Assembly: GCA_030407085.1 (NCBI GenBank)
Contig: CM059587.1
Location: 102,357,001 to 102,421,000 of the forward strand
Direction of reading: 5' to 3'
DNA length: 64,000 nt
DNA from: Trichopria drosophilae
Lineage: Eukaryota > Arthropoda > Insecta > Hymenoptera > Diapriidae
Made by a program: the position numbers and the translations under genes. This document shows positions 50,981-61,944 of this stretch, piece after piece (position 1 is the first letter of the stretch; each line of letters starts with the position of its first letter). Below the pieces are notes generated by a model. It was not told the DNA's origin. It saw only the letters and a program-made list of their open reading frames with translations, and ran no database searches.

Positions 50981-51040
50981 CGTAAAATCAACTTTTACGC
51001 CCTTGTATCGAAAACTACTATTGTGTCTTTCCCGAGCAAA
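50981..51040. repeat. Relative of the 35-kb palindrome cluster
   Basis: CGTAAAATCAACTTTTACGC (50981-51000) is a similar palindrome. It is followed by CCTTGTATCGAAAACTACTA, the reverse complement of the sequence just before the first palindrome at 35 kb (34997-35016). Two loci 16 kb apart in opposite orientation thus share a palindrome plus about 20 bp of unique flank, which marks a dispersed repeat. Confidence 0.55.
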
Positions 51041-52396
51041 TTTGATAAAAATTTATTTAAAAAATAGCACTATTATAAATTAGTGAATAGACTTTGAAAA
51101 TATGTCTTAGTCAGTTAGTTTTGACGTAGCCAAATATTTACTTGATGCAAGTAGTGTTCTCCGATTGGATAGTTGACGAATGTAGCCGGCACAATTCAAC
51201 CGATGTTGAGGAATCGCGTACGGAATTCCGATTTTCACTTTTTAATAACAAATTCGCGGCATGCGATGCACATCTTTTTTTTACATCATATCCGAAAATC
51301 TGTTCTGTTTCTGACAGACATTTTTCATGTAAAGAATGCCACGTTCATTATATTTTGTATACACTTGTAATTCACTATATATTCATAATTTTGAATGACA
51401 CACACGCACAATATTTTCAATCAGCTGTTCGATAAACCTGTTGCAGGAGAAACCGGAATACTGTGATTCGACCCTGAAATATCCATTTTACTTGACGGAA
51501 CATGAGCGCCACCAAACGGTAATACGAGTTGAGGAATTCATCTGAAATAAGAAAGCGCGGCTACTTCAAATGTGAACGTTGGCAATAATGTTGTAATTTT
51601 GAAATTTATTATCATCATAAATAACACTAACATTCTGTTATTTGCAACAATATTTATTTGTCGAAGCTGAAGTCTTTCTTAGGAAAATTTACAACATTTT
51701 CTTTTTTATCATTTTTGTGTTCACGAAATTATCAGGATTGTAATCGGAAAGCAGATTTTTATACTCCAACTATAGTAATAATGTTGAATAACTAAATAAC
51801 TTATTGAAAATAAATAAATATCCTTCTACGTCATTATAAAAACTCCTCATAATAAAAATTATTCCCTTGTTTTCACCAACGTAAAATAGCGCATTTAATA
51901 TGGCCAGTGTCATGTACCATTATATTTCATCTTCTCTGAAATTATTTTAAAATATTAACACTAACTTTTTTTATAAGTTTATAATTACAAACAATAAGGA
52001 AGTTGATGTACACTAGTAAGATCAATGCAGGATTGTAAGACAACAAAAATTTACAAAATAACTTAAATTGCACGTAGGCTACAAATGTAATTAAATGTTT
52101 GAAATTTGTTAGCAATAAGTGAAATAAAGACGCTTTTGTAAAGCGTGTTCAATATTCTATTTATGTTTTAGAAAGAGAAATAATTTTATATTTCTGCTGA
52201 AGTTGGCTATTATTTCAAACATTCAACATACCGTGTTGTTAAAAGAGGAACCAATACAAAGATTCAATTGTAAAGGACCACGATCAAGTACCTAGAGAAA
52301 ACAATAACAAGTAATAGAAGCACAGCGAAAATTTGAGAAAAGAATAGTTATTTTTCCTGCCTCGGCGCTGTTTGAGAAATAATTTGTTCTGTTGAT

Positions 52397-53620
52397 CTTT
52401 CCAAGTGTTTTATAATACAAACAATACGCTCGACTGAAACGCACAGAAAATAAATGTCAAAAATATATTTATCTTCCTTTCGTTCAAACAAACACGTTGC
52501 GTTTCAAGAATGAGTTTATCAAATTTTCAGATTTGTAATAAAACGCGTTAAAAAATATACCATAATTTTGAGATTCAGGAATTTATTGCACGCAGCACTG
52601 AATGGAACTTAGGTGGGATGATTATAACCAGTATCAATGTATCTGATTCTGTATCGAAATCCTTTAATAACAGCTAATTTATACAGTTCTTAAATTCTGT
52701 GGCCTCTTTTTCGCTTCCAGTTTCTTCGTGACATCTCTTATGATATTTTATAATATTCTCAATTATACTAAGAACATCTTGATTATTTAAATAATTTATA
52801 TTATTAAATATAGTACCATCGTGTATACATGAACGCAGATTATTTATTTATTTACTTTGTACTGAAATCATTTTTCAGATATTACAAAGGACCGGCAAAT
52901 ACCAAGAACTTCGATTATATATATTTTAATAAATTTAAATAGTCTAGAAATTAATAAACAACTAATTAAATAACTTATTTAAGCTCACTGTGGGGTATTA
53001 AAGATTAAACGAAAGTTAAATCATAAATTCAATATTTTTAATAGATTTTCACAGATAAGACGAAAACGGTTGACCGAATCACTACCGACCATTGGGATAA
53101 CTTCTTGAGAATGAGAAATGCTGAAAAATGGGAACTCATACGTTACTATACCTGAAATAGTAGCCACGTAACTACAAAAAACTAAATTTTTACGTTTTTC
53201 ATGATTCTAAAAAATGCGTCGCGGAAACATTGGTCGCAAAATTAAACTTTTTAGAACTCTCAAGTCCCTCTGAAATGATTTCATCGATAAACATTTACTT
53301 TTCAGGTGAGGGCTATTTTTTAGCTAAAATGACGGGTCTATATAACAAATAATAAAAATAGTGAAAATATGTCAAAAGAATGATTTCCCAGATTAATTTT
53401 TCAACTCCATTGCAATTGAAAAGTAAGTTTACTTTCCGAAGTGTTTTACAACTCAAATAGCATACTCGATTGAAACATACAGAAAACAAATTTCAATTTC
53501 GCATATCCAAACGATCCTCATCCCTGTAGAATGTAACGATATATCGATAGCACAGCGTAGCACAATTATATATTTGCCTTCCTTTCGTTCCTTGCAGTCA
53601 AACAATCTGTGAACCTTGCA
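52397..53620. repeat. Diverged direct duplication about 1 kb apart
   Basis: CCAAGTGTTTTATAATACAA...ACGCTCGACTGAAACGCACA near 52400-52450 corresponds to CGAAGTGTTTTACAACTCAA...GCATACTCGATTGAAACATA near 53438-53485. Both are followed by ATATATTTxxCTTCCTTTCG (near 52465 and 53567), with about 80 extra bases in the second copy. It may be a remnant of a long-repeat-flanked element or a local duplication. Confidence 0.4.
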
Positions 53621-54266
53621 ATTGCGAGGTTTCTAGTTTGTATCATCTGCTAGTGCAATTTCCGATACGTTTCGCTAGCAAATGCATTCATTATAAAGTC
53701 GAGATCTGTGTCTTCCATTCAAATGAAAATTAAATAATTTAGTTCCCCCTTGCTAACCTACCACCATGAAAACTTTACAAATTAAAATAAAAAAAAACTA
53801 ATAAAATATATTGTAATATTTATTATATTGTTCGTTTAATTGCATACACTGTATTAATGTAATTAAGTACCTCTGACAAATTAATTTTTACCGACCGTAT
53901 TATAATTAAAACCATCAGTTTAACAAAACAGTCATGGTTATGGAGCCTGAACTTGTCATCAATAATCGCAAAATCATTGCTACAGTTACTACGGAAAATG
54001 TACAAAAACGTTCCAAAAATAAAAGCTTATTTCTTGAGGGTGCTTTTCGATAGTGGCTTCGATTTTGAAGCAATTTTTAGTTGCCATTGATAGAAATAAA
54101 TAAACAATTTGTCATTCCTGGACTAAAATTAATATTTACTTAATAGATAAGTAAAAAAGTATGCGATATATTACAAAAAAAAAATCTAATTCTATTTTTT
54201 AAATTGCATTACGATTTGCTATTTTGAAATTCATAAATTGACATTCCCAGTTAGCCCCTAATGCAA

Positions 54267-54777
54267 GCAACAAAATCTAGAGCTCCCTACATCTGCAAAG
54301 TCCCTTTTACAGACTTCAAAGAATTTTTCAAAAAAACTATGTATCGTGATACTACTGCCCAGCTGTTAGAACAGAGTGCATATAAGGGAACAACATTTTT
54401 TCAGGACTATTACAATGATCGTAGAACTCCCTGGTATGCCAAACTGAAGCTCCCTAGAGAATTTATTACAACCATAAATCGATGTCGAGCCAACCATTAC
54501 AGCTTAGCCGCTTCCTTGTACCGGATTAATGTTGTTACTAGCCCTATTTGTAAATGCAACCAGGCAGAGGAGGACATCAACCATGTACAACTATATAGAG
54601 AGAACCGTACTCACTTTATTAACAAACTGGCGACTATCGGGGTCAAGCCTCCATATTCCGTAGACATGATTGTGTCGTCCCCCTACCTCCCTGCATGTCA
54701 CCTTATGAAAACTTCTTAAAGAAATGTAATATACGTATTCGCTTAGTGCAAGACGCCGGCCACACCGCCTGGTGGTG
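54267..54777 (+). pseudogene. C-terminal ORF2 remnant of a non-LTR retrotransposon
   Basis: The frame (152 residues as read from an ATG at 54261) carries LPREFITTINRCRANHYSLA and then CKCNQAEEDINH, the post-RT region and the C-x-C...H zinc-knuckle-like motif found at the end of Jockey/I-type ORF2 proteins. The final Cys of the motif is lost (HVQLY, a small deletion). The frame ends early at 54719. In another frame the sequence continues as YENFLKKCNIRIRLVQDAGH to a TGA near 54777, so a one-base shift lies at about 54705. The apparent start ATG is fortuitous, since it lies inside the target-site duplication. No reverse transcriptase motifs remain. Confidence 0.65.
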
Positions 54778-54782
54778 AATTT

Positions 54783-55526
54783 TGACAACTCGCATCTGCA
54801 ATTTGTATGGAGAGTGATATGAGAAAGTGAAATATTTAGTTTTTTCTTTTAATTTTCTGCGGGTTTTCAAAAGCATTAGTACTTTGAGTATATTGTTTGA
54901 AATTCGGCCCAAATTTTGTACATTTTTGTTTGTAACAAAATATTATACTTTTTTAATTCGAATCATTTTGAGTTGAACAAAACGAGGTTAAGGGGCGTAA
55001 ATGAATACGATAATCCAAACTGGGTTTGAATCAATCACAAACTCAATAAACTTTAATCCAGTAAGTATAGAAAAGGGAAAAAATTTGGCTGTAGGATATG
55101 TAGTTCGTGTAGAAGAAGTATTTGGAATATGTACAGAGCATAAATTAATTCGTTCCAGTGTAATTCGGCAAACCTCAGTGACTCTTCCACCGTACAAAAC
55201 TACACTGGAAATAAGAAAAATACCATATTTATCTATTAACTAAATTACTAATAATGGAAAATTACAATATATACATAAATATAAATATATTTCAGCTGAA
55301 TAATGAATTGTATTCTATACAATTTCGAACTCGGAGTAATCATTTTTTTTGCACAGTATAATATAAAATGAACCCTTTCAAATGGTTCTTTAAACCTTAA
55401 ACTTTACTTGCAACACTTGTAACAGATCGAAATAAACTTTAAAATGTCTCAAATTAACGAATAAATAAGAGTATTTTTAAATTGACTTTAATGGAAAAGC
55501 TCTGACGTTGCAGATGCGAGTTGTCA
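54783..55526. mobile_element. Inverted-repeat insertion inside the non-LTR 3' region
   Basis: TGACAACTCGCATCTGCAA at the left end recurs as its exact reverse complement at the right end (about 55507-55525). Weaker inverted similarity continues outward on both sides. The interior is AT-rich with no convincing coding frame. The size and perfect 19-bp inverted ends fit a non-autonomous DNA transposon nested in the retrotransposon. No clean target duplication is visible, so the exact boundary and superfamily are open. Confidence 0.5.
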
Positions 55527-56348
55527 GAAATCTCCACGCTGAGCGCTGCCGTCGATTTCGATATCCCCTCCATCGCCATGCACGAAGCGAATATGAAGAG
55601 CATATAGTATAAAATTCTACGCAAATATTATGTAACCCCATTTCACGTGGTACAATGTCCGTGTCATACTGTAATATGTAAGAACCTATGTATTCAATTG
55701 AGAGGCTAAAATAGACCTCCAGGGTCTCAAAAGCTAAATAAAAAAAAAAAAAAAAATAGCCCCTAATGCAAAATTTTGGAAAATCCATAAATCTAGTTGG
55801 ATAGAATTTTGGCATATATAGAGAATTATGAGGCACAACGTCTATTTCAGAACACTTTCTATGTACAGTAAGCAGTTTTCACAACAAAAATTAAAAAAAA
55901 AACGGAAAAATGTTATCTTTGCATTCAACAGAGTTTTGAAATATAAATCGCCATAAGTTACTCAATTCTTGTTGAAAATATTTGAAATTTAGTATACATA
56001 CTCAGTACAGTTAAGGGGTCTACGAAGAAATAAAATCTCCATTAATAGTTTATCGTTTAATTATATTTAATTGCAAATTGGTGTTCATACAAATCGCCTA
56101 TGTTGATCTTCACAGACAAAAAGGGTCGAGGTAATATTCACTGAGGCCTTCAGCGAGAAAGTTGTTTATTAATTACAAATAAAGTTTTTGGCAAGATTTC
56201 TGATCGATTCATTGTAAATTCTCAAAGTAATGCGTGTTAAATAAAATTCATTTTTGCGACCTGTGACATAGCGCAGGTTAAGAGCTTAAATTTTATTACC
56301 AGATTTTAATCAATACATTTTATGTTTCAAAATCCTGAACTTTCAAAT

Positions 56349-56672
56349 GTGCATGTTGCCATTTTAAAAATAAAGGTGAAAGCATCCAAAATGACGGCTC
56401 AGACACGAAACAATCGACGAAAATTTCAGGATTTTTTTTTTTGATAATGACAGGTTCTCGGAGAAAATATTACCAATCAAAAACTTTTCAATTTTTCAAA
56501 ATTTCAGAATTTTTCAAAAATTCTGGAAAAATTTGGGCGTATTCTTTGACTAATTCCAAGAACGTTTTGTTCAGCAACGTTTTTTCCGAGAATCTGTCAT
56601 ATTCAAATAAAAAAAAATATAGTATCTGAACCGCCATTTCAAATGCTTTCACCTTCATTTTCAAAATGGCAA
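56349..56672. repeat. Imperfect palindrome, part of a dispersed repeat
   Basis: TGTTGCCATTTTAAAAATAA at the left and the reverse complement of TGTTGCCATTTTGAAAATGA at the right open an inverted repeat of about 115 bp per arm (AAGGTGAAAGCAT, GACGGCTCAGA, GACAGGTTCTCGG blocks). The whole, plus about 300 bp to its right, also aligns with 21.7-22.5 kb. Confidence 0.5.
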
Positions 56673-57040
56673 CATCCACATTCTATGTTCAATTTTGAAG
56701 ACCACGATCTCTTGACTTTAAACAGAAATTCGGAAACGCTTGCAATGCAAAAAGACGATATAAACAAAATTCGGTTGAAAAATAAATTTTATTTTTAAAA
56801 TAATCATATATAGTTTTTCACGTTTACATTTTATGAAGAATCTAATAAAAGATTCCGAAAGTTCACTTAACTTTACGTCAGATATAATTACTTGGAAAGT
56901 TCATAGAACTTTTTTTACCCAAAATACAACCGCCGAAAGCTGTAGTGAAAAAATATCCATTCAGGAATGGCTTAAGTAATCATTACCACAGATTTTGTTG
57001 ATTAGTACTGCATTGAATTTAGAGTATTGCAATTGTACTT
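56673..57040. repeat. Dispersed repeat copy 2, right part
   Basis: Continuation of the sequence shared with 22.06-22.48 kb, in the same order and orientation. Together with the palindrome at 56349-56672 it makes a unit of about 700 bp. Confidence 0.5.
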
Positions 57041-59216
57041 AAATGAGTAAACATCTTTTTTGATATTAAATGTTAATTTTTAATAATAACGTATATCACG
57101 ATTGTAGCTACGTTTTTTATTAATGTGTATAAGGTCAACCCTTGATATAGAATTAGTATTGCTAATGTTTTTGTAATATTTATTTTATTAAATCTGAATT
57201 CTGAATTTGTTTACGATTCGGAACGTATTATATATTATTTAATTGAAGAATATATCCAAACATAATACTAAAATAAGCTGCTTATTCCATTATATTTATA
57301 TCCTTTAAGATTTTACTCTTTCGATATCTGCGATTCGAAATTAAACTTATACTCCTTGTAAAGTACAAAATTTGTAGGTTCATTTCGTCGAAGAAAGACT
57401 TTCATTCTTTTCTTTAAGAAAGCTCTATACCGGTACATTTGTTTCATTGATAAATGAGAAATAAACTTCCTTTACTCGAAAATTGAAAGAATATAAGAAA
57501 TACGAAAGAGGTCGGTCATATAAACTCCAACATTGAACGCATTCGAATAAAACTTGAAGTAAATGAAGGTTTAATTGAATTTTCTCGTTGTGGAATTTGA
57601 TAAAGGCATTTAATATTTAAGAATTTCGTTTCTGCGTTTATTACGCTTTTTGCATTGCGCTTAAGATTCTTTCATTAACTTTACGTCGATGGAACACATA
57701 CATCAAATTTCTACATTTTTTAGTCTTGAGAAAAAATCATTGGTTCTTTCTAAATTTATTTATTCCTATTGGTAAGTTTGAATTGGATGTAATTTACACA
57801 TCTTGTCTAAGGTTATATTTTATGTGTCACTTTTAATACAAGGTGTAAATGAGTATATAAAAGCAGCAAATCTAAAGTTTTTTTTAAGTTACGAATATGT
57901 TAAGTTATATGGTACATTAAATATCAGACATGTTCATTAGGACATCATAAACAGATAAAATTTTAAACACCCCGTAAACTTATCTTCATTCTTTATAAAA
58001 TTGTAAAAGAGTTAAGGAAATTTCAGATTTTATTTCTCAAAACCAGTGTGACGAAAATGACAAAGAGATATTTTTTCTTGACAATTTTTATCAAAATATT
58101 GTATAACTTACTTAGTTTGCGTAATTCAAAGGTTTGCACATGGTGCCTACGATGTTGAAGGTTCCATTTGGAAGCCAACATTTTGCTGGTTGAACATTTT
58201 ACAAGTTCGTTATCATCGATCCACAAAACATACCGATATAGAAAACAACAAATATTAATTAATATTTAATATTTTCCGCCTACAATTTTGGGATCGTCAT
58301 TATGAATTTTGAAAATCTGAAATTTTGAAAATTCATACTCTGGGACTGTTTCATAGGTACATACTAAAGGGTTAATATGACTACTAATATGGCTTAAAAA
58401 TGTTTAAAATTATTTTTCTAATTAAATTTACGTAACTTAAAGCAGAAATTATTTTCATAAAAATAATATTTTAATTCCTAAAAGCATCTAAATTCAACCT
58501 GGAATTATCTCCGGATGGCAATTAATTCTAAAACTTGAAACAAATTAAAAATGGAATTATAGTAATCTTTTTTATCATGTTTCGTAGAAAATCCATATAC
58601 AAACAGTAGTCTCTCTTAAGTCACTAATTACAAAAATTTAATGAATCTCAATTGTTTAAATAATAGAGTCAAGAATACTTTATTTAAAACAACAAGAAAT
58701 TAAAAAATTTTTGTCTTTTAATTAAAAAAAAATGTTATTGAATTGAAGTTCAAAAGCTTACAATAGGAAACGTGAATGAGTGGCCAGCATGAATAAGTAA
58801 GAGAAATTTGCATTTTCCATCATAATAAATGCAAGGAAATAGAATGATGCTTTGCAGAAAGCAATATTGAGAACAAATTTTATATTATTTGAATATAGTT
58901 TACTGACATTCTTTTGATCATTTTCATCGAATATCTTTCGTATGTAAATTATACGATTTTCTAAAATTATTTAAGATTCGTATTCACCATAAATTATTTT
59001 ATAAATAAGTTTAGGGTTTTCTTTAGCATGGAAAATATTATGTGACAATCCGTAATATTTTTTTTGTATTAATTAACTGAGCTATTATCTTCTTAATGTC
59101 TCACATACGGTAATTGAAACATTATTATAAAAAAATGTAAGAATTCATAGTTGAGTTTATACGTAATATAGAACGGAATTTATCTCAATACATCCATTCT
59201 CGTGTAAAATTGGGAT
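57041..59216. other. AT-rich DNA with a possible TTAA-element end
   Basis: Near 58265-58376 a core-repeat-like stretch ends in AAAGGG plus TTAA, similar to the right end of the 19.09-kb element; its other end is not found. No gene. The interval 61076-61944 is also empty. Confidence 0.35.
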
Positions 59217-59353
59217 AATTTATAGTTTAATCAAATAAATAATGTAAATAGAAACACGGTCATTGACTTCCAAACATAGGTTTGACAAAATCGGAAAAGT
59301 CACCTATAAGGAAACTAATGAATCATTAAACAAGCGAGTAAACGATTATTTTT

Positions 59354-59683
59354 TCATAAGAATATTGTAAGCAGCTGGTAATTTAGATTGTTCAAATCTA
59401 TAATATTAACAGTGTTGGCACTATTCTTAATGAAAAAATTTTCAATTTCCTTTCTTTTATACTTATTGGTTGCACAAGCAAGAATTTTAACATTGTCATA
59501 ATCAAAATTATGACCTGTATTTATTCTATGCATTGTTAAACCTGTATAATTTCCTTCATCTCCTTTAATGTTTCTGTTATGTTCCTGAATACGTGTCTCT
59601 AATTTCCGTTTCGTCTGTCCTATGTATACGTTATCACAATGCAAGCACGAAATTTGATATACTACATTGCTCATTTTTTTCAT
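59354..59683 (-). CDS. GIY-YIG endonuclease domain of a Penelope-like element
   Basis: 109-residue frame ending in TGA exactly where the downstream terminal arm begins. Residues 8-35 carry the Penelope-type GIY-YIG signature: VYQISCLHC at 8-16 with the C13-x2-C16 pair, VYIGQTKRKLETRIQEH at 19-35 with the Y-I-G, R26, R31 and H35 positions. H52 to GH at 57-58 and a catalytic-type Glu in KRKEIENFF at 76-84 follow. In the family this domain nicks target DNA for priming. In full elements it is fused behind a reverse transcriptase; here the frame closes at a TGA 15 codons upstream of the ATG, inside the inverted arm, so only the endonuclease part remains. The frame itself is undamaged. Confidence 0.8.
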   Translation of the reverse strand: MKKMSNVVYQISCLHCDNVYIGQTKRKLETRIQEHNRNIKGDEGNYTGLTMHRINTGHNFDYDNVKILACATNKYKRKEIENFFIKNSANTVNIIDLNNLNYQLLTIFL

Positions 59684-59867
59684 GGTTATATGAAAAAATA
59701 ATCGTTCACTCGCTCGTTTAATGATTCATTAGTTTCCTTATAGGTGACTTTTCCGATTATGTCAAACCTATGTTTAAATTGTCCGTTTCTTTTCTCACAT
59801 GTCGTTACGATGAAAAGTCGAATCAAATTATATTATTTACAACATCTTTTTATACATTAAAATATTT

Positions 59868-59896
59868 CTGAAGAGGGCCTTAATCTTTGGCCGAAA
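59868..59896 (+). ncRNA. Hammerhead-ribozyme-like core in the Penelope-like terminal segment
   Basis: The stretch reads CTGAAGA, then a GGCC...GGCC stem with an 8-9 base loop, then GAAA. This is the order of the conserved hammerhead core (CUGANGA, stem II, GAAA). Penelope-like terminal repeats are known to encode minimal hammerheads, so the location fits. One extra G sits between CTGAAGA and the GGCC stem, which would be a bulge, and stems I and III and the cleavage site were not resolved. It lies in the 344-base block present only in the right arm. Confidence 0.45.
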
Positions 59897-60830
59897 ATTA
59901 AATGTTTGTTTTGTTTTCCTTCTTTTTTGCTTTTTTATGCACATTTTCCATAATTTTTAATTTTTGAATTTGATAGATTACAACATCCCCCCCCCCCTTT
60001 TTTTTAATACGTTTTAGTTGATACTGATTTGGTTTTCTTATATGCTTCATTTTACCTTAACTTTATTTTCACATGTATTATCAATAATACCCTTTTTCTC
60101 TGCCGTTCCCCTTTTGTTTACGTTTGGACGTCAATGACCGTGTTTATATTTACATTATTTATTTGATTTGATTATCCGCTCAATAAACTTATTTAAATTA
60201 GAATTTATAGTTTAATTGTTCGAGCTATATTATTTTCCACACAATCTAAACAAAAGGCCTAGAAATAAATCTTTAAACCCCTTGGAGTGAGATTTTACTC
60301 TTAAAGAGTGAGAATTCACTCCAAGTATAAGTGCGAGATGAGCCACTCTGTATAATGGAGTGAGTATTTCACTTCAATTAGAGTGACATTTGAAAATACT
60401 ACAGAAGGGTGGATGTGAATAAAACTGACACGAAACTTCTTTTAGAAGCGCGCTTTATTTCTTTAATTTCTGTTATTATATTAACGTACTAATTAATTAC
60501 AGATAACCTGAGGGATATTTTACAAAAAATTAATTTCTTTTAAAGTCAAACCATGGTCAAAATTTTTAAGCTAATTTTCTTTGAATTAACGTAACTAGAT
60601 ATTTAGTAGTGAGATAATACTAATTTTAACGTCTCAGTCATTGGAATATACTCAAAACTTGAACCTTTAATCATTTCGGTAATCGAGTGGTATTTCAATG
60701 AGATTAACGTATTTATAATTTTTTTTAAGAGCTTCACATGACCTATCGGTGTATTTAATTTATCTAATAAATTATTAATTTCAAATTTACTCATAAGTAT
60801 CTTAACGTCAGTAACATAACCGCGTACCAT

Positions 60831-60873
60831 CCCCCCCCCAGACCCCCCCCAGACCCCCCCCAGACCCCCCCCC
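60831..60873. repeat. Four C-runs in an 11-bp tandem array (G4-capable)
   Basis: Runs of 9, 8, 8 and 9 C are separated by AGA (60831-60839, 60843-60850, 60854-60861, 60865-60873). The minus strand therefore has four G-tracts with three-base loops, a textbook G-quadruplex pattern; the + strand could form an i-motif. Confidence 0.8.
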
Positions 60874-60983
60874 TAAAAACTTTCCTAACGTAACCTAGAA
60901 GGAACCTACTGTTACCTCGTTTCCAGTGCAATTTGGTTTTCCTACCGGAACATCATGGTCCTGGAAGTAACGTGAATTTGCCC

Positions 60984-61075
60984 GCGGATATTTTGTCGTG
61001 CGGATATTTTGTCACGCGGATATTTTGTCACTCGGATATTTTGTCCGCGGATATTTTGTCGCAGATATTTTGTCC
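60984..61075. repeat. 16-bp tandem array GCGGATATTTTGTC
   Basis: Six units of GCGGATATTTTGTC with variable two-base joints (GT, AC, C) lie head to tail. All three + frames across it are open and repetitive, so the short frames here are not genes. It lies about 110 bp from the C-run array. Confidence 0.75.
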
Positions 61076-61944
61076 GTGTCACCAAAAAACGTATCACATA
61101 CAAAACTTTTCTTGATTCCAGAGCAGTTGGAATATTTAGTTTGTCTGTGGAGCATTTATGTCAGTCTGTATTTTTCCTTCTTTCCAACAGGTGCTAATAA
61201 TATAGACTTGAGAATAGTTGCACTTCCTTAAAAATATACCAAACAAAAAGCAACAATAGATTTTGGAGATTTTCATATTGTCCGCCAGTAAAAAATCGCG
61301 ATTTTCGATACCAGTGGTGCAAGTTACCGTCTTTCTTTTATTTTCTTTCAGGTAAAGTGGCACGGTAATTAGTAGAGTGTCGTTAGTACCATTTTTATGT
61401 AAACCAGTTATTACTTTTGTTGAAAACTAGAAAGGCAATTTTTCTAAGCAATGAAATGTAAACATATGTATTTTTCATGAAAACGTTTATAAAATCATTT
61501 TTGGGCCAAAACTTCCTGCACCGTTTTTTGTTACATATCAAAATTAGCTAACTATAGGTCTTAATTCAATACTTTTTTGTTTCAAAAAGTAATGTCAATA
61601 ATTATATTGCTTTTGTTTTCTTTGAAAAAAGAGTAATAACAAAAAATCCTGAACGTTAATATAATTTATTGTTAATTTCATTATGCTAAACTAACAATAC
61701 AAAATCCTGTATGAAATCGTTAACACCAGATATAATTTTCATTAGTCAAATGGGTTTTTCATAGGTGTGAGTTCTACGTTTATTTTATTATTGGTCGTAA
61801 TTCAAGACTTTTTTTTTAGTGCAGTGTTATAATTTGTCTGATTATAAATATATCCCTCTTGAATAAATGAAAATACTACCGGCGTGAAAAGGTACCTTTT
61901 GTCGTGATACCGTACGTCATTCGTTTTTTGCTAAAAAGACACAT

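Larger units (their letters stand above)
54252..55771 (+). mobile_element. 5'-truncated non-LTR retrotransposon copy with poly(A) and target duplication
   Basis: The direct repeat TAGCCCCTAATGCAA occurs at 54252-54266 and at 55757-55771, immediately after an A-run (55739-55756). This is a 15-bp target duplication with a poly(A) tail, so the insert is 54267-55756 in + orientation. It begins inside the C-terminal part of ORF2, a typical 5' truncation. The last 3'UTR bases before the tail are about 55526-55738. A roughly 740-bp inverted-repeat insertion lies within it (separate entry). Confidence 0.8.
59217..60216 (-). mobile_element. Compact Penelope-like retroelement copy with inverted terminal segments
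   Basis: The interval is bounded by the direct repeat AATTTATAGTTTAAT at 59217-59231 and 60202-60216, a 15-bp target-site duplication, so the inserted DNA is 59232-60201 (970 bp). Inside is a GIY-YIG endonuclease frame on the minus strand, flanked by two inverted arms. The left arm is 59232-59358. The right arm is 59689-59775 plus 60120-60165. The arms match with about three mismatches over the first 87 bases. The right arm carries an extra 344 bases (59776-60119) absent from the left one; the junction has GTTT microhomology. Penelope-like elements are known for a GIY-YIG domain and terminal repeats in direct or inverted order. The reverse transcriptase is entirely missing. Confidence 0.75.

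Noticed and set aside
51142..51435. 97-codon + frame near the F-box gene as a divergent neighbour
   Set aside because: No family match, no conserved start context, and an overlapping alternative frame is equally open; probably repeat-derived.
54261..54263. ATG at 54261 as a genuine start of a 152-residue protein
   Set aside because: The codon lies in the target-site duplication of a 5'-truncated retrotransposon, so it is host flank.
60933..61231. Three overlapping + frames (ILSRGYFV-type repeats)
   Set aside because: All three frames are open because of the 16-bp tandem array; no independent coding signal.
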